DNA of 64,000 bases from JAVBSX01 sp051660685 (GTDB lineage: Bacteria > Planctomycetota > Planctomycetia > Pirellulales > Thermoguttaceae): positions 33,604 through 97,603 of the forward strand of contig JBOFQB010000093.1 in the NCBI GenBank assembly GCA_051660685.1, read 5' to 3'. This document shows, in pieces, positions 17,353-26,360 of the stretch (the first letter of the stretch is position 1; each line of letters opens with the position of its first letter). Under the pieces are notes generated by a model. That model saw nothing but the letters and a program-made list of their open reading frames with translations. It had not been told where the DNA came from and ran no database searches. The position numbers and the translations under genes were made by a program.

Positions 17353-17901
17353 TCAAGCAGGAAAAAAATGAAATCGGGGACAAACGCCGGATTCTACAAA
17401 ACCTGTTCTGTTGTGACCAGACCAAATTCCCAACGCTCTATTTTACACATTTTACTTGTTTTCACTTTTTGCTCAAAAAAAACTGTCAACTCTGGACAAC
17501 GGTCAACTCAGAACAACAGCGAAGTCCTTAATGAGCGAAGTATTTCAAACAGCGACACAAGGAACGCTGAGATTTGGCTGCTTTGTGAAATGATGCTCAA
17601 TGACGGATTATGATGATTCTATGAATTTGCCTTTTTCTTGATTACTTACAAAAAAATGGTCCCCCCCTTTCTTGACAGGTTGGGATAAAACGTTTACGCT
17701 GTAGAAGTTTTTGTAAAGGACTCGAACAATAACGGGGACGTACTATACTCGGGACGGTTCGAGATTTCCGACGCTGAACTCGCCGAGTCTTGCAACGCAA
17801 GACATTTGCGAAAAGGTGAAGTGACTTTCGATACCGACTTTGGTAGACCCTTACCTATTACCCTCCTTCCTATTCATTCCATACTCAGATTCTTTACTCC
17901 A
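17353..17901. other. Leader region upstream of carB, no gene seen
   Basis: About 550 bases between the divergent large exported gene and carB. It holds a promoter-like pair at 17672-17700 and a small perfect hairpin GTCTTGC-AAC-GCAAGAC at 17787-17803 without a T-run. No coding frame here looks real. Confidence 0.45.
17672..17700 (+). promoter_or_regulatory. Candidate promoter for carB
   Basis: TTGACA (17672-17677), 17-base spacer, TACGCT (17695-17700). The -35 is perfect, the -10 is weak. It implies a leader of about 195 bases before the ATG at 17902. Confidence 0.4.
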
Positions 17902-20900
17902 ATGATTCAACATGGTCTTAAAAAAGTGCTCATTCTCGGCTCAGGAGCACTGAAAATTGGTGAAGCCGGAGAATTCGATTACAGCGGTTCCCAAGCCCTA
18001 AAAGCATTAGGGGAAGAAGGAATCGAAACGATCCTCGTCAACCCGAACATTGCAACGATCCAGACTTCACAGGATATTGCTGATCGGGTTTATTTTTTGC
18101 CCGTTACTCCTGAATTTGTGACCGAAGTGATTGAGAAGGAGAAACCGGACGGTATTCTGCTCGCATTTGGCGGTCAAACGGCATTGAATTGCGGCGTCGC
18201 TTTGTATCGAAGCGGCGTACTCGAAAAATATGGCGTTCGTGTTCTCGGAACCCCCGTTTCTGCGATCATTGATACAGAAGATAGGGAATTGTTCATTCAA
18301 CGCTTGAACGAGATCGACGTTAAAACGATTGCAAGTCATGCTGTCTCAACCGTTGAAGATGCGTGCAAAGCAGCTGCTGATTTGAAATACCCCGTTATTA
18401 TTCGGTCGGCGTATGCACTTGGCGGACTTGGGTCGGGTTTCTGCGACTCAGAAGAACAATTGCGAGTCCTCGCCAAAAAATCACTCTCCTTCAGCGATCA
18501 AATTCTGGTCGAAAAATCTTTACGCGGTTGGAAAGAAATTGAATACGAGTTGGTCCGGGACCGATTCGGCAATTGTTTTACGATTGCGAGTATGGAAAAT
18601 TTTGACCCGCTTGGAATCCATACAGGCGAAAGTATTGTCGTTGCCCCTGTTCAAACCCTGACTGCTGCTGAAAACCAGAAATTGCGGGAAATCGCAATCC
18701 GAATCATTGAACATGTTGGAATTGTCGGGGAGTGTAACATTCAATTCGCCCTTGACCCCTATTCGGAAGATTATCGCGTCATTGAAATCAACGCCCGACT
18801 CTCCCGTTCGTCGGCACTTGCGTCCAAAGCAACAGGTTTTCCGCTCGCAATGGTCGCTGCAAAACTTGCTCTCGGTTATGGTCTGCACGAATTGAAAAAT
18901 TCTGTGACGCAGACAACCCCGACCAGTTTTGAACCGGCTCTTGATTACATTATTGTCAAAATACCTCGTTGGGACCTGTCCAAGTTCAAAGGGGTTTCCA
19001 AAGAAATCGGTTCGAGCATGAAAAGTGTCGGCGAAGTCATGTCAATTGGCCGATCCTTTGAAGAAGCAATGCAAAAAGGACTCCGAATGATCGGTCAGGG
19101 AATGCACGGTTTTGTTGCAAATCGTGATTTGAACATTACAGACCTTGATTACAACCTAGAACATCCGACAGATACCCGGGTTTTTGCGCTTGCACAAGCG
19201 TTTCAAGAGGGGTATTCGGTTGACCGGATTTATGAATTGACAAAAATAGATCGTTGGTTCCTTGAGAAACTAAAAACGATTCATGAAACGAATCAGGAAC
19301 TGCAACAGTATAATGCGGTTGCTGAAATTCCTGACGACCTGTTTATCAAAGCCAAAAAGAAGGGTTTTTCCGACTTCCAAATCGGACGTGTCGTCTCTCA
19401 CGGAAAGTTGGACCCCGACGCCGGAGTTCTCGCTGCACGAAAAGAACGTCAAAAACGAGGAATCATCCCCTTTGTTAAGCAGATCGACACGCTCGCCGGG
19501 GAATATTCCGCCAAAATCAATTATCTGTATTTAACCTATCATGCAACAAAACATGATATAGAATTCCCCAAAGATGGTAAAAGCGTTGCTGTTCTCGGTT
19601 CAGGTGCTTACCGAATCGGTTCTTCCGTCGAATTTGACTGGTGTTGCGTTGGAGCAATCAAGACGATTCGCAAAGAGGGTTATACGGGGATTATGATTAA
19701 CTGCAACCCTGAAACCGTTTCGACCGATTATGATACATGTGACCGTCTTTATTTCGACGAACTGTCTCTTGAACGGGTTCTCGACATTGCCGAGTTGGAA
19801 CAACCTAAAGGTTTTGTTGTTTCAACAGGGGGACAAACGCCGAACAATCTTGCAATGCGGCTTTATGAGCAGAAGATTCCGATTCTTGGAACAGCTCCGA
19901 CCTCGATTGACCAAGCTGAAGACCGTCATAAATTTTCCTCGCTTTGCGACCAACTCGGGATTGACCAACCGCGTTGGAAGGAACTGAGCGGTTTGGATGA
20001 GATTCACAACTTTGTCCAAGAAGTCCAATTTCCCGTTATTGTTCGTCCTTCCTACGTTCTTAGCGGAGCTGCAATGAACGTCGTTTCCAACCGGGAAGAA
20101 CTGGACCATTTCCTGACACTTGCTGCAAATGTTTCAAAGAAGCATCCCGTCGTTGTCTCTGAATTCGTTCAAGACGCCAAAGAAATTGAAATCGATGCTG
20201 TTGCAAAAGACGGCGATCTGGTTGCGTATGCGATTTCCGAACATGTTGAATTTGCGGGGGTTCATTCGGGAGATGCAACCATTGTTTTTCCGCCTCAAAA
20301 ATTGTACATCGAGACAATACGGCGAATTAAACGGATTTCACGGAAAATTGCAAAAGCGTTGAACATTTCGGGACCGTTTAACATGCAGTTTTTGGCGAAA
20401 GACAATGACATTAAGGTCATTGAGTGCAATCTCCGGGCATCTCGCAGTTTCCCCTTTGTCTCGAAAGTTCTGAAAATTGATTTTATTGAACTCGCAACAA
20501 AAGCGATTCTTGGACTCCCGGTTGAAAAACCGAATAAATCCAGTTTTGAACTCGATTACGTCGGGATCAAAGCCCCGCAATTCAGTTTCTCTCGATTAGC
20601 AAAAGCCGACCCGATTCTCGGCGTTGAAATGGCGTCAACCGGGGAAGTCGGTTGTCTTGGAGAGGACTTTTACGAAGCAATCCTCACTTCAATGCTCTCT
20701 GTCGGTTATAAAATACCGCAAAAAAAGAGTATCCTGATTTCAAGTGGTCCTCCCCGCGCAAAAGCCGATTTGCTTGAAGATTGTCGGATGTTGACCAACG
20801 ACGGGTTCAAATTGTATGCAACACGCGGAACAGCATCCTTCCTTGCCGAAAATGGTGTTTTGGCGGAACCGGTTGCTTGGCCGGACGAAGAGTCGCCGAA

Positions 20901-21135
20901 TGCTCTTGATCTGTTGCGGGACCATAAAGTTGATCTTGTCGTCAATATTCCAAAAGACCTTTCCCGATCTGAGTTGACGAATGATTATGCAATTCGTCGG
21001 GGAGCCGTTGATTTTAACATTCCTTTGTTGACAAATGGACGACTTGCGTCCGCCTTTTTGCAAGCCGTTTGTCGGGCAGGACGTGAATCAATCAAGATAA
21101 AAAGCTGGGACGAATATACCAGTTCAGAAGAATAA
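17902..21135 (+). CDS. carB: Carbamoyl-phosphate synthase large subunit
   Basis: The ATG at 17902 gives 1077 residues, the normal CarB length. It makes carbamoyl phosphate from bicarbonate, ammonia (from the small subunit) and two ATP, for pyrimidines and arginine. Two ATP-grasp halves are visible: the first opens with VLILGSGALKIGEAGEFDYSGSQA and the second with VAVLGSGAYRIGSSVEFDWCCVGA; each has an NP(N/E) and GGQT(A/P)LN/NN loop, and acidic metal sites (EINARLSRSSALASK and ECNLRASRSFPFVSK). An MGS-like regulatory domain ends the protein. The signature NPNIATIQTS..DRVYFLPVTPEFV is that of the clade shared by Bacteroidetes and eukaryotic CPSases. carA is not adjacent. Confidence 0.97.
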   Translation: MIQHGLKKVLILGSGALKIGEAGEFDYSGSQALKALGEEGIETILVNPNIATIQTSQDIADRVYFLPVTPEFVTEVIEKEKPDGILLAFGGQTALNCGVALYRSGVLEKYGVRVLGTPVSAIIDTEDRELFIQRLNEIDVKTIASHAVSTVEDACKAAADLKYPVIIRSAYALGGLGSGFCDSEEQLRVLAKKSLSFSDQILVEKSLRGWKEIEYELVRDRFGNCFTIASMENFDPLGIHTGESIVVAPVQTLTAAENQKLREIAIRIIEHVGIVGECNIQFALDPYSEDYRVIEINARLSRSSALASKATGFPLAMVAAKLALGYGLHELKNSVTQTTPTSFEPALDYIIVKIPRWDLSKFKGVSKEIGSSMKSVGEVMSIGRSFEEAMQKGLRMIGQGMHGFVANRDLNITDLDYNLEHPTDTRVFALAQAFQEGYSVDRIYELTKIDRWFLEKLKTIHETNQELQQYNAVAEIPDDLFIKAKKKGFSDFQIGRVVSHGKLDPDAGVLAARKERQKRGIIPFVKQIDTLAGEYSAKINYLYLTYHATKHDIEFPKDGKSVAVLGSGAYRIGSSVEFDWCCVGAIKTIRKEGYTGIMINCNPETVSTDYDTCDRLYFDELSLERVLDIAELEQPKGFVVSTGGQTPNNLAMRLYEQKIPILGTAPTSIDQAEDRHKFSSLCDQLGIDQPRWKELSGLDEIHNFVQEVQFPVIVRPSYVLSGAAMNVVSNREELDHFLTLAANVSKKHPVVVSEFVQDAKEIEIDAVAKDGDLVAYAISEHVEFAGVHSGDATIVFPPQKLYIETIRRIKRISRKIAKALNISGPFNMQFLAKDNDIKVIECNLRASRSFPFVSKVLKIDFIELATKAILGLPVEKPNKSSFELDYVGIKAPQFSFSRLAKADPILGVEMASTGEVGCLGEDFYEAILTSMLSVGYKIPQKKSILISSGPPRAKADLLEDCRMLTNDGFKLYATRGTASFLAENGVLAEPVAWPDEESPNALDLLRDHKVDLVVNIPKDLSRSELTNDYAIRRGAVDFNIPLLTNGRLASAFLQAVCRAGRESIKIKSWDEYTSSEE

Positions 21136-21311
21136 AGCGAATGAATAGGACAATGAAAATGAATAGAAATAGGAAAGTGTGAAACTTTCGAGGTTAGGTT
21201 GGGACATTGGGTTTGAATATTGTGCGATTGACTGCTATACTGGGGTGTTGTTGTTTGTAACAATGTTGTTTGAACAGTTGACTGATCCCCTTTTTGTGTG
21301 AGGTGTCCCTA

Positions 21312-22521
21312 ATGTCCGTTTCACGTCGTTCGTTTTTGTTGGGTTCAACACTTGGAGCCGGTTTGCTTTCTTGTTATTCCGGCATTCAAGGTCAGGAATC
21401 TCCTTTGACAATTGCCGGTTTTGACCAAACAGCAACCGAAATGGATTCAACGACTGTTTGGAAACCGGTTAGTGATCGAAAAATCAAAATGGGATTGGTC
21501 GGATTTGGCGTTTGCCAATTTGCAGCCCAATTCGGTTTGCAGGATCATCCCAATGTCCAAGTGGTTGCAGTCAGTGATTTAATTCCCGACCGTTGCAACG
21601 CTCTTGCTAAAGTGGTTCGTTGCCGTAAAACCTATCCTTCTCTTGAAGAAATGGTCAAGGACGAAGAGATTGAGGCGGTCTTTGTTGCAACGGATGCTCC
21701 GAGTCATGCCCGACATGCAATCGAGGTTTTGAAACATGGTAAACATGTTGCATCTGCTGTTCCCGCTGTTTGGGGAACGCTTGAAGAAGCCGATCAACTT
21801 CTGGAAATGGTCCGAACAACCGGCTTGAAATACATGATGTTTGAAACGTCTGCTTTTCATGACGCGGTTTACGCAATGAGAAAGATTTATCAAGCGGGCG
21901 GTTTCGGCAAAATGATTTATACAGAAGGTGAGTATTATCATTATTTTGAGACGCCTCTTGATTCCTTTCGGGGTTGGAGAATTGGTCTTCCTCCTCAGTA
22001 TTATCCGACACATTCCAACGCTTACTACAATTGTGTGACCGGGGGAACCTTTACCGAGGTCTCATGTTTGGGGAATCGGAGTATTTTGGAGCATTTTCAA
22101 CCGGAAAAAAATGTGTATGCCAATCCCTTTGGAACGGAAGTTGCGTTGTTCCGAACAAGTGAGGGGGGGATGTCTCGCATGATTGTCAGTTGGGATACCC
22201 CGGGAGTTGGGGGTGAAACCGGTCGGGTTTGCGGACAATTAGGGTCGTTTTGGTCCGAATATCAGGGAACATCACAAGGACAAGCGATTGTTCGTCCGTT
22301 GAATCTCAGGAAACCGGCACTTCCCCCGGGAATGAATGCAGGAGGACATGGAGGTTCACACGGTTATCTTGCGAACGAATTCGTCACTTCGATTCTTGAA
22401 AAACCGAAAACCGCTCATTGACGTTGCAGATGCGTTAAACATGACCGTTCCCGGGATCATCGCTCATCAATCCGCCCTGAAAGACGGGGAACTGTTAAAA
22501 ATCCCACAATATAAAGTGTAG
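21312..22521 (+). pseudogene. Tat-exported Gfo/Idh/MocA oxidoreductase, interrupted by a one-base frameshift
   Basis: Start at the ATG 21312: a twin-arginine signal SRRSFLLGSTLGAGLLS precedes a Rossmann domain (KMGLVGFGVCQFAAQFG) and FVATDAPSHARHAIEVLKHGKHV, the pattern of Gfo/Idh/MocA NAD(P) oxidoreductases acting on sugars or inositols. The frame from 21312 stops at 22421 after EKPKTAH. The expected family C-terminus (RKPLIDVADALNMTVPGIIAHQSALKDGELLKIP) is intact in the next frame up to 22521. Removing one A from the run at 22399-22403 restores a continuous protein. So this is either a recent frameshift, a sequencing error in a homopolymer, or slippage. Everything else looks intact. Confidence 0.8.
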
Positions 22522-22680
22522 GAGTTAGAAAGTGGGAGTGAAGAAAGGGGAATCAGGATCATAACGACACAATGCAGGTTTTCCGATCCCGCTGTTTTGT
22601 TGTGTAACCCTCCTTTTGTTTGACTCGATTTGATATTCAATATCCTCTCCCTTCTCGATTCTACCTTCTATACTGCAAAC

Positions 22681-22800
22681 GGTTAGAAAGGGTTTGTTTT
22701 CCGATTGGAACGCGGGCATCCTGCCCGCATTTTTTTCTTGATGCAGGCAAGATGCCTGCGTTCCGACAAAATGTCCATTTTGGACCCGTTTGGGGTATAC
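22681..22800 (+). repeat. REP-like double-hairpin element, copy 1
   Basis: Contains GGAACGCGGGCATCCTGCCC and, nearby in inverted form, GCAGGCAAGATGCCTGCGTTCC: two hairpins (GCGGGCA..TGCCCGC and GCAGGCA..TGCCTGC) whose outer GGAACGC/GCGTTCC ends also pair with each other. The shared sequence runs from GCAAACGGTTAGAAAGGG to the right side GACCCGTTTGGGGTATA. Further copies lie at 33516-33650 and 50537-50668 in the opposite orientation. It fills the gap before the MenC-like gene. Confidence 0.85.
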
Positions 22801-22848
22801 CTACTCAATTCTCAATTCACAATTCTCCCTATTACCTCCTCCCTTATT

Positions 22849-23988
22849 ATGAAAATAGCCCAGATAGACGTTTACTTGACACGATTTCCCTTTCGTTCCC
22901 CCTTTCGTTGGGCGGATAAAATGCTGGAAGCGATGCAAACCGTTTTATTGCGGTTGACAGATGCGGACGGAAATACGGGTTGGGGGGAAGTTTTTCCGGG
23001 GAATCAGCCGATGTTGACATCCGCTTGGTCTTTGGGGGTGTTTTATGTTCTCAAAGAATGTATTCTCCCCAGTTTGGGTCCAACCCCCGCGATTGATTCC
23101 GGCGAATCGTTGAGAGAACATCTGAAATTTATTCGAGGTAATCAACCGGCAAAAGGGGTTCTTGACCTTGCATTTTGGGATTTGTATGCGAAACGGCAGA
23201 AGAAACCTCTTCATACCGTCATTGGCGGGGATAAAAAGGAGATCGAGGTTGGGGTGATTTTTGACCGTTATGAAGCCTTATCCCCCTTTATCGATCACTT
23301 CAAAGAAGCGGTTGCGCAAAAATACAAACGGATTACGTTGAAAATGCGACCTGGTTGGGACCTGCAAATTCTCGGAATTGCAAGGAATGAAGCACCTCTT
23401 CAGATGTTACAATGCGATGTTGAAGGTGTTCTGGAAATGGATCGACATTCGGACATTCTTTATCGATTTGACGATTTTTTTCCGAGTTTGCTTGAACAAC
23501 CCCTTTCGATCAGCGAATTTGTTGGACATGCAATGTTGCAGGATCGAATGAGGACCAGTATCGGTTTGGATGAATCGATCTCGACGTTCGATCAAGCGGA
23601 AATTGCGATTGATCTTCGTTCAGCCAATACCTTCTGCTTAAAACCAGGTCGGGTTGGGGGAATCACAGAAGCGAAACTGATACATGATGCGAGCGTCGCG
23701 TCGGAAATTACCTGTTATTCCGGTTGTGACGGAACAACGTCGATTGGATACCGTTTCGTTGCGGCACTTGCCGCACTTCCCGGTTTTACACTTCCTGCCG
23801 ATTATCTTAGAACGGATGAACTTCTGCTTGACGACCCGGGCATTCCGCTCAAACCGGTTCTTAAACCGGACGTAGAAGGTCAGGAACGACAAGTGATTGA
23901 ACTTTGGGACGAACCGGGAATTGGCATGGAACCGGATATGGAGCTGATTGAACGGAATCTGGTCCAGAAATTCACTTGGCCGGTCTAA
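22849..23988 (+). CDS. Enolase-superfamily enzyme of the MenC/N-succinylamino acid racemase type
   Basis: The ATG at 22849 gives 379 residues; upstream frame is repeat sequence. The order of motifs follows the OSBS/NSAR (MenC type 2) subgroup: GVLDLAFWDLYAKRQKKPL, ITLKMRPGWD (about 157-166), a metal Asp in QCDVEG (about 189), LLEQPLSISEF (about 212), IGLDESIS (about 237), LKPGRVGGITEA (about 263) and a final EPGIGM. The three metal carboxylates and the second catalytic Lys (KPGRVGG) are present. The first catalytic lysine of the KxK motif is Arg here (KMR). Possible roles are menaquinone synthesis, racemisation of acylated amino acids, or a derived sugar or amino-acid reaction. No men genes are nearby. 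Confidence 0.75.
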   Translation: MKIAQIDVYLTRFPFRSPFRWADKMLEAMQTVLLRLTDADGNTGWGEVFPGNQPMLTSAWSLGVFYVLKECILPSLGPTPAIDSGESLREHLKFIRGNQPAKGVLDLAFWDLYAKRQKKPLHTVIGGDKKEIEVGVIFDRYEALSPFIDHFKEAVAQKYKRITLKMRPGWDLQILGIARNEAPLQMLQCDVEGVLEMDRHSDILYRFDDFFPSLLEQPLSISEFVGHAMLQDRMRTSIGLDESISTFDQAEIAIDLRSANTFCLKPGRVGGITEAKLIHDASVASEITCYSGCDGTTSIGYRFVAALAALPGFTLPADYLRTDELLLDDPGIPLKPVLKPDVEGQERQVIELWDEPGIGMEPDMELIERNLVQKFTWPV

Positions 23989-24004
23989 TACGGAATCTGA
24001 AATT

Positions 24005-24033
24005 TTGACAAATTGTAAAAATTTGGGTATACA
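24005..24033 (+). promoter_or_regulatory. Sigma-70-type promoter before the ECF sigma gene
   Basis: TTGACA (24005-24010), 17-base spacer, TATACA (24028-24033). About 125 bases before the sigma start. A further TATAAT lies at 24050. Confidence 0.6.
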
Positions 24034-24158
24034 TCCGGTTCGAGCCGACTATAATAAAGGGGAATAGGAAATCTATCCATTTTTTTTGAAAAAATGTGAA
24101 AGAAGATCATTTTAGGGGCAACTCTCGTTTTACTTGGATTTGATGAAGTCTTTTACGA

Positions 24159-24740
24159 ATGTTTGATAGGATGTCTGAAACACTCCAACCGAAATCGTTT
24201 GAAGAACAACAATCATCTGGAGAAGTTTCTGAGATTGATTGGGATGCAACACTTAGGGCGAACCAGAATTGGTTGCGGACGGTGATTGCTGCGCGTGTTG
24301 GAGAACAGGCTGCTGTTGATGAAGTTTGGCAGGAAGTAGCACTTGCAGCATTTCGGCAAAAAGCACCACTTAGGGATGCAGGTAAAGTTGCACCCTGGTT
24401 GTACCGAATCGCCGTTACTCAGTCGCTCATGTACCGACGAAAAATGGGACGTCGGCGCAAACTGCTTGATCGTTATACACAACAGGTGAACGTCCAAGAA
24501 TCGGATAATCGGGAATCGAATCCGCTTGATTGGTTGTTGACGCAAGAACGTCGTCAGATTGTCCGGGATGCTTTTGCCCGATTGCCCCAACGTGATCGTG
24601 AAACTCTGATGTTGAAGTATTATCACAATTGGAGTTATAAAGAAATGGCGGACAAAATGGGCGCGAGTATCGCCGCAATTCAGGCCCGGCTGCATCGAGC
24701 AAGGGAACGGTTGCGGGATGAATTGACTCACCATTTTTGA
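24159..24740 (+). CDS. ECF-type RNA polymerase sigma factor
   Basis: 193 residues (a start at 24171 is also possible). Region 2 spans about 35-100 (DEVWQEVALAAFRQ, PWLYRIAVTQSLMYRRKMGRRRK) and region 4 about 125-190 (FARLPQRDRETLMLKYYHNWSYKEMADKMGASIAAIQARLHRARERLRDEL). No extra C-terminal domain. The next gene is an anti-sigma-like membrane protein. The promoter upstream looks like a housekeeping one, so expression is probably not purely self-driven. Confidence 0.93.
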   Translation: MFDRMSETLQPKSFEEQQSSGEVSEIDWDATLRANQNWLRTVIAARVGEQAAVDEVWQEVALAAFRQKAPLRDAGKVAPWLYRIAVTQSLMYRRKMGRRRKLLDRYTQQVNVQESDNRESNPLDWLLTQERRQIVRDAFARLPQRDRETLMLKYYHNWSYKEMADKMGASIAAIQARLHRARERLRDELTHHF

Positions 24741-24832
24741 GTTTCAGGGTATGTCAGGTTTCAGCTCGTTTCAAATCTCAGGCAGCATCCGGTTGCAATT
24801 CAACCTTGCCTAATGTTGATTCGACTTTTGAC

Positions 24833-25939
24833 ATGTCTCATCACTTTATTGCTGTACACGAAGTTATGTCTCTTCCCAATATACAACAACACATTGGTTA
24901 CTTTGAACAGATCGCCTTACTCGTCGACGGAGAATTGGGCGAATCTGAGCGGATACACCTTCTTGCCGAATTGGATCACGTTCCAGACGGTTGGAAACAT
25001 TGTGCGCTGCTGTACATCGAGGATCAGGAACTGAAAAAAGCCTTTTCTCCCCGACTCGAGGTGTCACACCTTTTGGAAGGTCACAGTCCCTTTGAGGTTT
25101 TTCCTGAATCCTTGCAAATGGAAATGGAGGAAGAGGACGAACTCGAATTCCTCAAATCGTTTGGAATGTTTGACGAAAGGATGCAAACCGGTTCGGAAGA
25201 AAGGACCGAAACCGACCCCGCAAAATCGTTTTCAAGACAATCGGTTAAAGAACAATCGACTAAAGGACAATTGGTTGAGAGACAAGGGGCAGGTGAAGTC
25301 GATTCTTCTGCGAGTTCTTTGGGTGATATGCGCGGGACATTGACAACCTCAAAACCTGATATTCGGGCTGCATCTCGGACCAGTCAAATGCCGCAATCAG
25401 CCCCGTTGTTTTGGGCTGCAATCGCCGGTTGTCTCATTCTCGGTTTTTCAACCGGCTTCTTACTCCGTCCAGATCAATTTAATCTGGGAACAGGGAATCG
25501 GATTGTTCAGACGACAACCGAGGAGACAGGGCATCCTTCCTCGTTTTCAACGGCGCAAACCGAGAAAAAGACGGGTCAATCTGTTCCTTTTGACAGTTTG
25601 CCAACTCCGATCACTTCAGGTAATCTAGGCTCCTCTCATCCGGGTTCCTCCTTATCTCCAACGCAACCACAACTTCGTTTGGTTTCGTTGAAACATGATT
25701 CTCCCTTTACCGAGCAGGTTCAATTACCCTGTTATGAAAAAGATTCGATTGAACCGAGTGTTTCGTTCCCCCCTGTTAATAAATCACAACATGATTTTCG
25801 GGAGAAAATGCGCAATGCCGGACATGATGTCCAAGTCAAACGTTCTTATCTCATTGTAGGAACAGCAACAGGAGAGCGCATTTTGGTTCCTGTTGAAGAT
25901 ATATTCATTCAGTATTCTGGGAATAACCTTTACGAATAA
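24833..25939 (+). CDS. Anti-sigma-factor-like single-pass membrane protein
   Basis: The frame opens at a TTG that overlaps the sigma stop (24737), but the ATG at 24833 gives a more natural start and 368 residues. The N-terminal 60 residues (YFEQIALLVDGELGESERIHLLAELDHVPDGWKHCALLYIEDQELKKAF) look like the zinc-less helical anti-sigma domain. A linker rich in Ser/Gln/Lys leads to one membrane helix (about 190-211), then a Ser/Pro-rich periplasmic part and a small C-terminal domain with KRSYLIVGTATGERILVPVEDIFIQY. Position directly after the ECF gene fits a membrane anti-sigma factor. Confidence 0.7.
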   Translation: MSHHFIAVHEVMSLPNIQQHIGYFEQIALLVDGELGESERIHLLAELDHVPDGWKHCALLYIEDQELKKAFSPRLEVSHLLEGHSPFEVFPESLQMEMEEEDELEFLKSFGMFDERMQTGSEERTETDPAKSFSRQSVKEQSTKGQLVERQGAGEVDSSASSLGDMRGTLTTSKPDIRAASRTSQMPQSAPLFWAAIAGCLILGFSTGFLLRPDQFNLGTGNRIVQTTTEETGHPSSFSTAQTEKKTGQSVPFDSLPTPITSGNLGSSHPGSSLSPTQPQLRLVSLKHDSPFTEQVQLPCYEKDSIEPSVSFPPVNKSQHDFREKMRNAGHDVQVKRSYLIVGTATGERILVPVEDIFIQYSGNNLYE

Positions 25940-26360
25940 TTTTTTATTGGTCAAATCCTTTTTTCACGGACTGTAGGGGCATCTTCGGTACAACCATCTT
26001 TTTGAGAGAGTCCCTCTCTCATGCACCTGATGTTCGTCTGTCGCTGAAGTTGCGCGCTCTTAGGTTCGGTCATTTGCGATTTTTTGTTGATACACCTCGA
26101 ATAATGCAATTTTTCAAAAACTCAGACTTTGCAAAACAATCTGTTGGCGAGTCGGTTTTTGTCAAAATGCGAACATAAAGAGGTGACTTTATGGATGTAA
26201 CCTGTCCTTGTACCAAATTCGCCAAAATTTGTGAGTTCATTGATCGTTTTTTCGCACAATTTGTGAAACTCAAAAACGCTCAACTCTATAACAAGGTTGG
26301 ATAAGGACATCGTGAGAGGTACTCCTTTATTCTGTTTAACTTAACATAAGGATAACGATT
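25940..26360. other. About 420-bp gap, no gene seen
   Basis: Lies between the anti-sigma-like gene and the PDZ gene. The short minus-strand frames here have no recognisable content. A GAGAGAG-TCC-CTCTCTC hairpin at about 26003-26020 has no T-run on its 3' side. Confidence 0.35.

Noticed and set aside
22705..22848. Upstream extension of the MenC-like frame
   Set aside because: It is inside the REP-like element; homology to the family starts at the ATG 22849.
26003..26020. GAGAGAG-TCC-CTCTCTC hairpin as terminator
   Set aside because: T bases lie on the 5' side for the plus strand and A bases follow it on the minus strand, so neither strand has the required T-run.
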